Part shown: piece after piece, positions 17,858 to 25,960 of the stretch
How positions within the stretch are numbered: the stretch's first letter is position 1
Layout of the letters: each line of letters opens with the position of its first letter
DNA from: Tenacibaculum tangerinum
GTDB lineage: Bacteria > Bacteroidota > Bacteroidia > Flavobacteriales > Flavobacteriaceae
DNA length: 64,000 nt
NCBI RefSeq assembly: GCF_029853675.1
Contig: NZ_CP122539.1
Coordinates: forward strand, 1,481,001 to 1,545,000
Direction: 5' to 3'
Notes under the pieces: model-generated
Database searches by the model: none
Told to the model about the DNA's origin: nothing
Seen by the model: only the letters and a program-made list of their open reading frames with translations
Translations under genes and position numbers: made by a program

Positions 17858-19495
17858 ATGAAAAAAATAGCTTTTTTGGCACTTGTACTATGTTTCACAA
17901 GCTGCACTTTGAACAAAAAAACAACTACTCACAAACCAAAACTCGTCGTTGGTATTGTTATCGACCAAATGCGTTACGATTACCTAACTCGTTTTGCTGA
18001 TCGGTATGGAAATGATGGTTTTAAACGTTTACTTAGAGAAGGATACTCTTTAGAAAATGCACACTTTAATTATATTCCTACCTATACTGCTGTAGGACAT
18101 GCTTCAATATATACTGGAACCACTCCTACTAACCACGGAATTATTGGTAATTATTGGTATGATAAGTATGCTAAAAAAAGTATTTATTGTGTTGATGATG
18201 ATCACTACAATACTGTTGGTAATGACAGTAAAGGCGGTAAAAAATCGCCTTACAGAATGCATACCACCACCATAACCGATCAATTAAAACTAGCCCAGAA
18301 CATGAACGGTAAAACCATAGGTATTGCCATTAAAGATCGTTCTGCTATTTTACCTGCTGGTCATACTGCCAATGCTGCTTACTGGTTTGATGGTGGCGAT
18401 AAAGGGCAGTGGATTTCTTCTTCTTTTTATTTAAAAGAGTTACCAACTTGGGTACAAGAGTTTAATGCTTCTGGAAAAGCTGATGAGTATTTGAGTGCGC
18501 CATGGGAAACGTTGTATGATATAAGTACGTATACTCAAAGTATTGAAGATGACAACAATTTTGAGGAGACTTTTAAGGGCGAAGAAAAGCCTGTGTTTCC
18601 TCATGACATTCCAAAACTTAGAAAAAGCAATAATAATTACAGTATTATAAAAGGTATTCCTGCAGGTAATTCTATTACGACCGATTTTGCAAAAGCAGCG
18701 ATTATCGGTGAAAACTTGGGTGCGTCAGAATATACCGATTTTCTGGCGGTTAGTTATTCTTCTACAGATTATGTAGGACATCAATTTGGAGTAGCTTCTA
18801 AAGAAATTGAAGATACGTATTTACGCTTGGATCAAGATTTAGCTGAGTTATTCAAATTTTTAGACGCACAAGTTGGAAAAGACAAGTACACCTTGTTCTT
18901 AACTGCCGATCATGCTGCGGTACAAGTTCCTTCGTACTTAGCATCTTTAAAAATTCCTGCGGGGTATGTAAAGCCTATTGCCTTTCAAAATTTTTTAAAT
19001 GAAATTACCGTAAAGCATTTTAAATCGGATGAAATCATTGAAAATATTTCTAATTTCCAAGTTTTTTTGAACAAGGAAAAAATCAGAGAACTGAAGTTAG
19101 ATTATGAAACGGTGGCTCAAACCATTGCTGATGAAGTGATATATCACAACAAAATTTACAAAGCAGTAACTGCGAGAACGATGCAAACGACTACATTTAC
19201 CGATGGCATTTTACACGTGTTACAAAACGGATACAATCAAAAGTTTTCGGGTGATGTAATTTTAGTTCCGAATCCGTCAACAATTGCTAGTAGTTCAAAA
19301 AAAGGTACCACTCACGGTTCTGGATATTCTTACGACACACATATTCCTGTAATTTTCTACGGAAACGGAATTAAACAAGGGGTTTCTAAAAAGAAATACG
19401 AAATTATAGATATAGCGCCCACGCTCTCTAATTTGTTACAAATAGAATTCCCAAATGGGTGCTCTGGAAAAATTATTGAAGAAGTGCTTGAATAA
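17858..19495 (+). CDS. pafA: PafA-type alkaline phosphatase (type I phosphodiesterase superfamily)
   Basis: 545 residues. N-terminal signal with a lipobox-like end (CFTSC at 12-16), suggesting a lipoprotein. The metal-binding Asp of VIDQMRYDYL (Asp36) and the Thr nucleophile in PTYTAVGHASIYTG (Thr77) are visible, followed by later metal ligands in SSTDYVGHQFG and TADHAAVQ and a terminal THGSGYSYDTHIP. This layout is that of PafA, the phosphate-irrepressible monoesterase of Bacteroidetes, which releases phosphate from organic monoesters in the periplasm. Monocistronic, followed by a strong terminator. Confidence 0.88.
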   Translation: MKKIAFLALVLCFTSCTLNKKTTTHKPKLVVGIVIDQMRYDYLTRFADRYGNDGFKRLLREGYSLENAHFNYIPTYTAVGHASIYTGTTPTNHGIIGNYWYDKYAKKSIYCVDDDHYNTVGNDSKGGKKSPYRMHTTTITDQLKLAQNMNGKTIGIAIKDRSAILPAGHTANAAYWFDGGDKGQWISSSFYLKELPTWVQEFNASGKADEYLSAPWETLYDISTYTQSIEDDNNFEETFKGEEKPVFPHDIPKLRKSNNNYSIIKGIPAGNSITTDFAKAAIIGENLGASEYTDFLAVSYSSTDYVGHQFGVASKEIEDTYLRLDQDLAELFKFLDAQVGKDKYTLFLTADHAAVQVPSYLASLKIPAGYVKPIAFQNFLNEITVKHFKSDEIIENISNFQVFLNKEKIRELKLDYETVAQTIADEVIYHNKIYKAVTARTMQTTTFTDGILHVLQNGYNQKFSGDVILVPNPSTIASSSKKGTTHGSGYSYDTHIPVIFYGNGIKQGVSKKKYEIIDIAPTLSNLLQIEFPNGCSGKIIEEVLE

Positions 19496-19550
19496 AGAAC
19501 GGATAAAGATAGACCATAGACTAAAGAGAAGAGAAACTAGAAAAAAGACA
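19495..19550. repeat. Degenerate 7-bp-phased repeat (about 8 units)
   Basis: The stretch between the PafA-type stop codon and its terminator divides into eight successive 7-mers such as GATAGAC, CATAGAC, TAAAGAG and AAAAGAC. Read on the minus strand the better units are GTCTATG, GTCTATC and GTCTTTT, related to the GTCTCTT units at 59287-59368. Confidence 0.45.
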
Positions 19551-19586
19551 AAAAATCCATTTTGATTCTATCAAAATGGATTTTTA
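19551..19586 (+). terminator. Terminator of the PafA-type phosphatase gene
   Basis: AAAAATCCATTTTGAT pairs with ATCAAAATGGATTTTT around a 4-nt loop; the stem is perfect over 16 bp including the A/T tracts. Confidence 0.9.
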
Positions 19587-19626
19587 TTTAATTAATTCAT
19601 TTCCAAATCACAAATGAATACATTGA

Positions 19627-19782
19627 TTAATTAGGATTATTTAATATGATAAGTGCTGCAATTACCCCTGGTACCCAACCACAAAGTGTTAGCAAAAACA
19701 CAATTACAATAGATCCACACCCCTTACCTATGACTGCCAATGGTGGAAAAAAAATTGCTAATAAAACTCTTAATAAACTCAT
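19627..19782 (-). CDS. Pmp3/YqaE family small membrane protein (UPF0057)
   Basis: 51 residues, read on the minus strand from ATG at 19782 to TAA at 19627. Two hydrophobic helices with the family signature FFPPLAVIGKGCG near residues 11-23 and LLTLCGWVPGVIAALIIL (30-47). The family comprises tiny stress-induced inner-membrane proteolipids found from bacteria to plants. The sequence is full length and clearly coding although very short. It stands alone and faces the terminator of the phosphatase gene. Confidence 0.93.
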   Translation of the reverse strand: MSLLRVLLAIFFPPLAVIGKGCGSIVIVFLLTLCGWVPGVIAALIILNNPN

Positions 19783-19970
19783 AGTCTTTTTTTAATTAAT
19801 ATTCTGTACTCATAAGACGAGTGTACAGCAATCTTGTTACACATGCATGGAACACTTCATTGATATGAACTCGATGTAGCTTTTTTATTTGGCAAAAGGA
19901 TTTAAAATTTATTTTCTCAAAAATAACCTAGTCAAACTACGCACTTTAAATTGTCTGTAATTTATATATA

Positions 19971-20125
19971 CCAACACCTAAACAGCAAAATTGCACGCTA
20001 CTATATATACAAATTACGGACTAAAAAACAATATAACTAAATGATTATCAGCGATATTTTTTTTAAAAAATCTATAAAACTTTTTTGCAGAGACCCGAAA
20101 ATGTCTATATATTTAGGTGTTGGCA
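19971..20125. repeat. Imperfect palindromic inter-gene element (attC-like), first of the series
   Basis: CCAACACCTAAA (19971-19982) is exactly repeated in inverse as TTTAGGTGTTGG (20112-20123), and both outer flanks contain TATATA. Just outside and inside lies a second inverted pair, GTCTGTAATTT.TATATA (19954-19970) with TATATA.AAATTACGGAC (20003-20022). Single-stranded it can fold into a long hairpin. It lies 20 bp before the next gene. Confidence 0.5.
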
Positions 20126-20144
20126 ATAATTTAGAACATCCATC

Positions 20145-20870
20145 ATGAGAAAACAATTTCTGATTTTAATTTTATTATTTTACATTCCAATCGTTGGTCA
20201 AAATATTAAAAATGATAGTTTGCAAGACCAAAACAATATTTTAGAATTAGAAAAGAAAGTTCTTATTCTTGAAACTAAACTTGAAACTGTTGATTCAACT
20301 AATACTAAAATTTTGAATACAGTTTACTGGACATTAGGAGGATTAATGTCTGTTTTTATTGCTATAATAGGTTTAAACTTCTTTCAAAACTTCAATCTGA
20401 ATAGGAAAAAAATTGATTCTATAAAATGGGAATTAAATAATGAACTTTTTAAAGCGATAAATACTATGACTGACAGCATTCTAAAAACAAATAAGGAACT
20501 TAAAAAAGAACTGAAGGAGGATATTGATTCTGGAATCAAAACTTCATTCCAATCTTTCGACTATGAAATAAATAGACTTAAAGATAACTATAAAGAGGTT
20601 TATAGGAGCGAGTTAATTAGAAAAGCATTTGAGCATAAAGAAAAGAATCAAATGGGTTATATACTTAACCTAATTGAGCTATTAAAATTAGATATTGAAA
20701 AAGGACATGATTTTAGAATTCACGAATCATTGCAATTAATAACCGATTGTTTGGACAGTGGATTTAAAGGAAATTCTGATAGTATAACTCGATTAAACGC
20801 TACATTAAAAAAATTGCCCGAAGAGTATGATTTACAGAAAAAAAATATCGAATCGAAAATGACATTATAA
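20145..20870 (+). CDS. Membrane-anchored coiled-coil protein of unknown function
   Basis: 241 residues. N-terminal hydrophobic signal (1-19), short coiled coil (about 28-50), a transmembrane helix (about 60-82, VYWTLGGLMSVFIAIIGL) and a long charged helical C-terminal region. I do not recognise the family. It is the first of the single, rightward genes in the accessory region. The stop codon is followed within 20 bp by an IS1182 relic. Base composition is AT-rich like the following unknown genes. Confidence 0.6.
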   Translation: MRKQFLILILLFYIPIVGQNIKNDSLQDQNNILELEKKVLILETKLETVDSTNTKILNTVYWTLGGLMSVFIAIIGLNFFQNFNLNRKKIDSIKWELNNELFKAINTMTDSILKTNKELKKELKEDIDSGIKTSFQSFDYEINRLKDNYKEVYRSELIRKAFEHKEKNQMGYILNLIELLKLDIEKGHDFRIHESLQLITDCLDSGFKGNSDSITRLNATLKKLPEEYDLQKKNIESKMTL

Positions 20871-20885
20871 AAAACTATTGTCAAC

Positions 20886-21140
20886 ACCGGTAGCTGATGG
20901 GCAACCCCCAAATTTCAAAAAACGGATTTCCTTTTAAAGCTACCTAAGGGCTTTATTTAGAACGAAGCCAAAATTTTTAACTCCTTATTTTGCTTTTTTT
21001 CTGAGCTTAAAACGAAATTTATTAAGTGATATCGTACGTTTTTTAACCAAAACACAAAAGCAACCACTTTGGCCTCAGTTTTAGTAGGTTTACCCAAGAA
21101 CTTTAATAGTTTTTAATGTTGATAGCTGCATGCACTTATT
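20886..21140 (-). mobile_element. IS1182-type transposase relic, copy 1 (C-terminal end only)
   Basis: About 250 bp match the copy at 23562-23828. On the minus strand the C-terminal transposase residues TKTEAKVVAFVFWLKNV (and on to ASF) are readable, but a lost A in an A-run and a 13-bp deletion break the frame. The match ends abruptly at 21140, where the oxygenase pseudogene begins. Confidence 0.7.
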
Positions 21141-21587
21141 AGCTTGTTTGATACCTATGATGATGAGCTGCGAAAAAGCACTGTGGTGTTTATTGAAAAC
21201 ACTCAAGAAAACGAATGGATTTACAACCGATTGGCTGGTTTGGCGATTCAATGCAACAACGAACGGTATGGATTTGATTTATTGGGTTTTCACAACAATT
21301 TGCAATTGGCTAGCTATGCGGAAGGAGATTTCTTTGACTGGCATTTGGATTTCGGAGCGGGAGAAATTTCTGACAGAAAACTCAGCATTTCCATGCAGTT
21401 ATCGGATTCTGATAACTATGAAGGTGGCGACTTATAGTTTATGATGAATCAAAAAATTGTAACTGCTCCTAGAGAAAAGGGAACCATTATTGTTTTTCCG
21501 TCATTTATAATGCACCGTGTGACGCCCATCACCAAAGAGATTCACAAATCTATGGTGGATTGGGTTGCGGGGCCTCCGTATAGGTAG
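21141..21587 (+). pseudogene. 2OG-Fe(II) oxygenase, N-terminally truncated and with an in-frame stop
   Basis: The frame LFDTYDDELRKSTVVFI leads into DWHLDFGAG, the HxD iron ligands of a prolyl-4-hydroxylase/PKHD-type 2-oxoglutarate dioxygenase. After YEGGDL a TAG at 21435-21437 replaces the expected Gln codon CAG of the common GGDLQF motif; the frame then continues through FPSFIMHRVTPITK (distal His and Arg) to VDWVAGPPYR and a stop at 21587. The first 50 or so residues are missing and the left border coincides with the IS1182 relic. It is therefore a decayed gene truncated by the element. Confidence 0.8.
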
Positions 21588-21590
21588 GAA

Positions 21591-21639
21591 TTAGTTCTTA
21601 GTCCTTAATGCTTAGTTATTAGTTCTTGGGAGTTAGCGA
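21591..21639. repeat. Degenerate 7-bp-phased repeat (7 units)
   Basis: Consecutive heptamers TTAGTTC, TTAGTCC, TTAATGC, TTAGTTA, TTAGTTC, TTGGGAG, TTAGCGA directly after the oxygenase pseudogene. Confidence 0.6.
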
Positions 21640-21697
21640 CTTATTTTTATAAGATGCTCCTACAGTGTTAAGGCAGTTAGCTTTGATATAAAGGTGT

Positions 21698-21781
21698 GTG
21701 CCGTAGTATCTGCGGAGCACGCCGTGATAGCAGCGACACGTGCCGTGGTGTCTGCGGAGCATGCCGTACTATCAGCGACCC
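21698..21781. repeat. GC-rich tandem repeat, 2 x 42 bp (4 x about 21 bp)
   Basis: Unit 1 starts GTGCCGTAGTATCTGCGG at 21698, unit 2 starts GTGCCGTGGTGTCTGCGG at 21740. Each unit splits into two related halves beginning (G)TGCCGT or CGCCGT and ending in a GCGGAGC or AGCGAC motif. GC is far above the surrounding DNA. 21782-21935 contains nothing else recognisable. Confidence 0.7.
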
Positions 21782-21935
21782 AAACAGTGATATAAAGAAC
21801 GTTACTGCTCTAAAAAGCAACTTTTATAACCTAAATAGGGGAGCTTATGGGATTCCGTAAGATTGTGTGGGTTCAATGTTTTAGATTCGCAAGAATTGTA
21901 AGAACAACTCGATTTTTATAATTAATTAACAAATA

Positions 21936-22078
21936 GCAATAACTCGTTAACAACTTTACTTTTCATAAAGCATTGGTTTTGATATATTTGATAGCGTTTA
22001 ATCATTGTTAAATTTTAGTTTACCCTATGTTTTTATCGGGATAACAAAACTAAAGTTTGGTATAAAACGAGTTAGCAT
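21936..22078. repeat. attC-like palindromic element before the HNH gene
   Basis: TAACTCGTT (21940-21948) is inversely repeated as AACGAGTTA (22066-22074), 135 bp overall, with an inner inverted pair TTTTAGTTT / AAAACTAAA (around 22010-22054). The right end reads ACGAGTTAGC, like the GTTAGC/GTTAGGC ends of the other elements. Confidence 0.5.
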
Positions 22079-22094
22079 CAATTAAAACCGATTT

Positions 22095-22811
22095 ATGGCA
22101 ATCACCAAAAAATTTGATAATTACACAATTGCCGAAGTAATAAAAGCCTACTTATTAGACGGACAGAGTCACAGGAAAATCCAAAGAGAAATTCTCGATT
22201 TGCCTGCACCAGCAAGAGGTGGCGGATTTGTAGCTATGGAATTGTTACATCATTATAATATACGTGGCGACAAGAAAGGACTTTTGAATAAAAAAACGAT
22301 TTCTGAATTAAATACCACTGATGATTTAAGGTTTAAAAAAGCATTAGAAATCATTGCCGAATTGAATTTTGTTGAAGAAGAAGCTGAGGAATATTTTGTA
22401 AGAAATCAAGAAATAAACAAAAACAATAACCCGACTGAATCTAAAAGTGAAATAAAAGTTAGAGCTTATCAAAACAAGCTTAGGGAAATTGTTTTAGATA
22501 ATTACAATTCAACTTGTGCTATCTGTGAAATAAATAAAACTGACTTACTCGTCTGCAGCCATATTAAACCCTGGTTTGTTGACAAAGAAGAAAGATTGAA
22601 CCCCAAAAACACTATTTGCTTTTGTGTCCTTCACGATAAAATGTTTGACAAAGGATATTTTTCCTTGGACTCTAATTTCAAAATAATCTTTGGAGAAAAA
22701 GCAGATAATCAAATAAAGGAATTGTTAAAAACAAGTAAATTTAAAAGACCAAAAATAAATGAACCAAATGAAGTATTCTTAAAATACCATTTTGAAGAAA
22801 TTTGTAGATAA
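22095..22811 (+). CDS. HNH endonuclease domain protein
   Basis: 238 residues. The N-terminal half (1-110) is a helical region beginning KKFDNYTIAEVIKAYLLDG, with no motif I recognise. The C-terminal half is an HNH_2-type nuclease: Cys141-x2-Cys144 (CAIC), His156 in CSHIKPW, Asn in LNPKN (169-172) and His180 in LHDKMFDKGYFSLD. Such standalone HNH proteins act as restriction-like nucleases in many defence loci. No methyltransferase neighbour exists, so a modification-dependent or stand-alone nuclease is likelier than a classic type II system. The next gene starts 19 bp later, so the two may be cotranscribed. Confidence 0.82.
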   Translation: MAITKKFDNYTIAEVIKAYLLDGQSHRKIQREILDLPAPARGGGFVAMELLHHYNIRGDKKGLLNKKTISELNTTDDLRFKKALEIIAELNFVEEEAEEYFVRNQEINKNNNPTESKSEIKVRAYQNKLREIVLDNYNSTCAICEINKTDLLVCSHIKPWFVDKEERLNPKNTICFCVLHDKMFDKGYFSLDSNFKIIFGEKADNQIKELLKTSKFKRPKINEPNEVFLKYHFEEICR

Positions 22812-22830
22812 CTATTCAATATTATAAAAT

Positions 22831-23544
22831 ATGGACGAAATAAATTGGATTGAATTAATTATTAAGGTTACGCTATTCTTAATAGCATCATACTTTATTT
22901 TTTATAGGTCTTGGTTAAAGTCTCTCGGTAATGAAGTTGCAAAATTATCAACTCGAAAACAACTTACGGAATTGGAAGAAACAGTAAAAAAAGATTTTAA
23001 TGAAAAACTTGAATCATATAAAAGTAAATTAAATGAAGAATTAGCATTAAAAATCGAACCTATAAAATCCGATTTAGCAAAAAGCAATATCACTCATCAA
23101 ATACAATTTGGTGTTCTACATCAAGAAAGAGCAAAAATCACGATTGAATTATATAAAAAATTACAGGAAGTCCATTCAGCAATGGTTATTTGGACTGCTT
23201 TTATGCATCCAATAATTGAAAATGCAGAGAAAGAAGCATTAGAACGGACGGACAGAGTTAATAAAGCTATGGACGATTTTAGAAACTTCTATATTGTAAA
23301 TAAAATCTATTTCAGCCTAAGTTTCTGTAAGGTTATAGATAGTGTATTTCAAGAATATTGGGATAAGGCTTGGAATTATAATTATAAACAGCAAAGAATT
23401 CAAAGTGGACAGTTGCCAAAAGAATTTTACAAGGAATATTCGGAAGAAATGTCCAAAATATCAAAAGAAATTAGAGAGCAGCTTCCAAAAAAAATTGAAG
23501 AAATCGAAGCTATGCTGAGAAAAATTTTAAATGTAGAAGATTAA
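22831..23544 (+). CDS. Membrane-anchored coiled-coil protein of unknown function
   Basis: 237 residues. One N-terminal transmembrane helix (about 6-26), then a coiled coil (about 40-90, heptads with TRKQLTELEETVKKDFNEKL) and a helical C-terminal domain with WTAFMHP near residue 129. I do not recognise a named family. It follows the HNH gene by 19 bp, the only close gene pair among the unknown genes here, so a functional pair is possible. Confidence 0.6.
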   Translation: MDEINWIELIIKVTLFLIASYFIFYRSWLKSLGNEVAKLSTRKQLTELEETVKKDFNEKLESYKSKLNEELALKIEPIKSDLAKSNITHQIQFGVLHQERAKITIELYKKLQEVHSAMVIWTAFMHPIIENAEKEALERTDRVNKAMDDFRNFYIVNKIYFSLSFCKVIDSVFQEYWDKAWNYNYKQQRIQSGQLPKEFYKEYSEEMSKISKEIREQLPKKIEEIEAMLRKILNVED

Positions 23545-23559
23545 AATAACTGTGCACAA

Positions 23560-23990
23560 CAATGGTAGCTGATGCACAACCCCTAAATTTCAAAAAATGG
23601 AATTCATTTTAAAGCTATGTAAGGGTTGTATTTAGAACGAAGCCAAAATTTTTAACTCCTTATTTTGCTTTTTTTCTGAGCTTAAAACGAAATTTATTAA
23701 GTGATATCGTACATTTTTTAACCAAAACACACAAGCAGCTGCTTTGGCCTCAGTTTTACTAGGTGTACCCAAGAATTTTAATAGTTTTTTAATGTTGTAT
23801 GCAGCCCCTGCCATGAGCATGCACTTATTCGCCCCATAGATACCTCTAACATTAACTTTGCGCAAGCCCATATACTGTGTTAAGGTGCCAAAAAAGGGTT
23901 CTACCGTGCTTTGCCGTTTGGCTTTGATGTAACTTCCCTGTCGAGTGTTTACCTGGGCGATATTGTGCTCATACTGCGCCTAGTAATAGG
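23560..23990 (-). mobile_element. IS1182-type transposase relic, copy 2 (C-terminal end)
   Basis: On the minus strand about 115 residues of the transposase C-terminus are readable: QYEHNIAQVNTRQGSYIKAK, STVEPFFGTLTQYMGLRKVN, GANKCMLMAGAAYNIKKLL, ending ASF and TAA at 23632. A TAG lies upstream near 23980 and sequence similarity stops by about 23990. The 23562-23630 flank is shared with copy 1, so that part belongs to the element end. Confidence 0.8.
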
Positions 23991-24070
23991 TGATTGACAT
24001 ACAATAATATAACATGAAACTCGCTCGTTTATTGGAAAAAATAAAATCGTATATTAGGGTTGTGCAACAG

Positions 24071-24222
24071 GCACAATGTATAACCGCAATTACGACGTAT
24101 TCGACTACCCTTCGACTCCGCTCAGGGTAAACTGAATCCACTCAGCAATTGCCTAACACAGTTGCTTAACAACCAAATTATCACTAAATTAGACCCTAAC
24201 TGACGGTTATACGAACTGGTGT
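24071..24222. repeat. attC-like palindromic element (homologue of 30488-30616)
   Basis: GTATAACCG (24078-24086) is exactly inversely repeated as CGGTTATAC (24204-24212). The interior contains CGTATTCGACTAC, AATCCACTC and CAATTGC, all shared with the element at 30488. Between them is an inserted CCCTTCGACTCCGCTCAGGG (24108-24127), absent from the homologue. Confidence 0.65.
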
Positions 24223-24259
24223 AGAGCATTTGACCAAACACAAATAAAATGAATTCAAA

Positions 24260-24916
24260 TTGAGTATTTTCTTCAAAATAGTACAAAACGAAAATCAACG
24301 ATTGACAAAACAGGATTTTTTAATTGGAACGATTATCGCTTTTGCATTACTGATAGCTTTTACACTTGGAAGTTCTGGAATGAGTTTAATAGCTACTTTT
24401 GTTCCTGGACTTATTTTTAGTTGGAGCTTGTTTGCCTTTTTGTACTTCAAGAAAATTGACCTTCCTGATTTCAATATTTTCTTACCTGTATATCTTTTGA
24501 CTTTGGGTTGGCAGTTCATTCATTTTTCGGAAGAATTTACAACAAACTTCAAAGAACTATTTCCGATAGCCTATGGTGGACAACCATACACGAACAATAC
24601 TTTTGTGATATTTAATATGTCAGCATATTTTGTGTTTATAGTAACGCCTATTTTGGTTTATTTTAAAGGGCTGAAATTTTTATTCATACCGATTTTATTT
24701 TTTACGGTTTATGGAGCAATGGGCAATGCGATTTCTCACACTTGGTGGAGAATTTATTACGGTGAATATTTTCCAGGCTTCTACACTGCCCAACTTTATT
24801 GGGTACTCGCACCGATTTTGTTAACAATGATTATCAAATCAAGAAAAGTAACGGGAATTTATATCATTGTGTTTTCAATAGTTTTATTAACAACACTAAC
24901 CCTTTTAATGGAGTAA
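24260..24916 (+). CDS. HXXEE-domain-like membrane protein
   Basis: 218 residues with six predicted hydrophobic helices. The motif HFSEEF (His-x-x-Glu-Glu) in the third helix region and ISHTWW with YYGEYFPGFYTA further on match the HXXEE family layout, in which conserved His/Glu residues in the membrane suggest an enzyme or ion-binding role of unknown kind. The only in-frame start is TTG at 24260; an ATG 11 bp upstream (24249) is out of frame and stops after four codons, so a small indel at the start is possible. Single gene between two palindromic elements. Confidence 0.6.
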   Translation: MSIFFKIVQNENQRLTKQDFLIGTIIAFALLIAFTLGSSGMSLIATFVPGLIFSWSLFAFLYFKKIDLPDFNIFLPVYLLTLGWQFIHFSEEFTTNFKELFPIAYGGQPYTNNTFVIFNMSAYFVFIVTPILVYFKGLKFLFIPILFFTVYGAMGNAISHTWWRIYYGEYFPGFYTAQLYWVLAPILLTMIIKSRKVTGIYIIVFSIVLLTTLTLLME

Positions 24917-24920
24917 ACGT

Positions 24921-25052
24921 CCTACAACAATGTACATAAAAAATAGTCAAAACAGCAATAAATTCAAGGCTTTTAGCTCTTATCAAACTTTATATTTAAC
25001 CGAAGGTTTAGAGCTTCGAAAGCGCCTACTTTATATATACTAACCGTTAGGC
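24921..25052. repeat. attC-like palindromic element with GTTAGGC right core
   Basis: 132 bp beginning CCTACAAC four bases after the previous stop codon and ending CCGTTAGGC (core GTTAGGC at 25046-25052). GTACATAAAAAATAG on the left pairs imperfectly with CTACTTTATATATAC on the right; inner arms AAGGCTTTTAGCTCT and AGAGCTTCGAAAGCGCC pair around a loop of about 30 nt. Arms with scattered mismatches and bulges are the attC style. Confidence 0.65.
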
Positions 25053-25078
25053 ACAAGCCTACAAACATCAAGAAAAAC

Positions 25079-25714
25079 ATGGCTGTTTGGCAATATCAAT
25101 TAAACATAATTCCAAGAAAAGCTATACTCGAAAAGTATGGAGAAATACCCAAAACTTTATTCATAGATTTTGATGGCTGGGAAAAATATTGGGAGAATGT
25201 AGATTATAATAATGGATTTCCTGATCCTGATTTTGAGGATGCAAAAACCATAAAATGGTGGGCTAATACATTACTTGATATTAATGATATTTCTAAACAA
25301 ATTGACAAACTAGTTGCCCGAGCCCAATGGGGAAATGAATCATCAAACTCTATCAACTGGAAAGGAAATTCTAATAACTATGAAGATAATGACTGTTATA
25401 TATCATATAATAAAACAAAAAAGACTATTAATGAGTTTCAATTCAGAGTTGATCTAAGAAAGAAAGAAAATTTTTCCCTATTCTTAAAAGGTATACTTGA
25501 ATTGTGCAAAAAAAATGAATTAATGGTTTTTAATACAAATGGAGCCTTATTTGAGCCAAAAATAGAAGTGATTTATGAAGACTTAAAAAAATCTAATGCT
25601 GTAGCTTTTTTAACAGACCCTGAAAAATTTCTTGATAAAATTGCATATAGAGAAAATATCAAGATTCAAAAAAAGGTGAATTTATGGACGAAAATTAAAA
25701 CTTTTTTGAAATAA
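25079..25714 (+). CDS. Unknown protein (cassette-type single gene)
   Basis: 211 residues, soluble, no signal peptide. It begins MAVWQYQLNIIPRKAILEKY, and is rich in Trp and acidic residues in the first third. I know related 'MAVWQ...' proteins only as uncharacterised, often in similar single-gene settings and sometimes near toxin/immunity genes; no function is assigned. ATG lies 27 bp after the GTTAGGC end of the preceding palindrome. Confidence 0.6.
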   Translation: MAVWQYQLNIIPRKAILEKYGEIPKTLFIDFDGWEKYWENVDYNNGFPDPDFEDAKTIKWWANTLLDINDISKQIDKLVARAQWGNESSNSINWKGNSNNYEDNDCYISYNKTKKTINEFQFRVDLRKKENFSLFLKGILELCKKNELMVFNTNGALFEPKIEVIYEDLKKSNAVAFLTDPEKFLDKIAYRENIKIQKKVNLWTKIKTFLK

Positions 25715-25723
25715 AATACCAAT

Positions 25724-25855
25724 GCCTAACACGATATATAATTAATTGCTAGTACTCGCCTACTTCTGAAAACCCTCACGGATTTTCAGTTTGGTATGTA
25801 CTTGCTAATTTAGACACTTAAAAAACGTAACTAGCTCTATACCAATCGTTTTCAT
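25724..25855. repeat. attC-like palindromic element with GCCTAAC left core
   Basis: Starts with GCCTAAC (25724-25730) nine bases after the stop codon. ACGATATATA...GCTAGT on the left is matched inversely by ACTAGCTCTATACCAATCGT on the right; the centre has CTGAAAA (about 25772) against TTTTCAG. Homologous over most of its length to 29532-29656 and in its centre to 28568-28710. 25856-25960 holds nothing else recognisable. Confidence 0.65.
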
Positions 25856-25960
25856 TAATCCCCCACATAAAGAAACTCTATTAATTTATTAAGTTAACGA
25901 GTGAAATTTTTAGAGGAGTTTAAAAGAACAAAATTATCGTTATTCAGAATTTGAAAAACT

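Noticed and set aside
20880..20935. GGTAGCTGATG...AACCCC segment after 20870 and 23544 as further attC-like elements
   Set aside because: The shared sequence is continuous with the IS1182 relics in both copies and is better explained as the end of that element.
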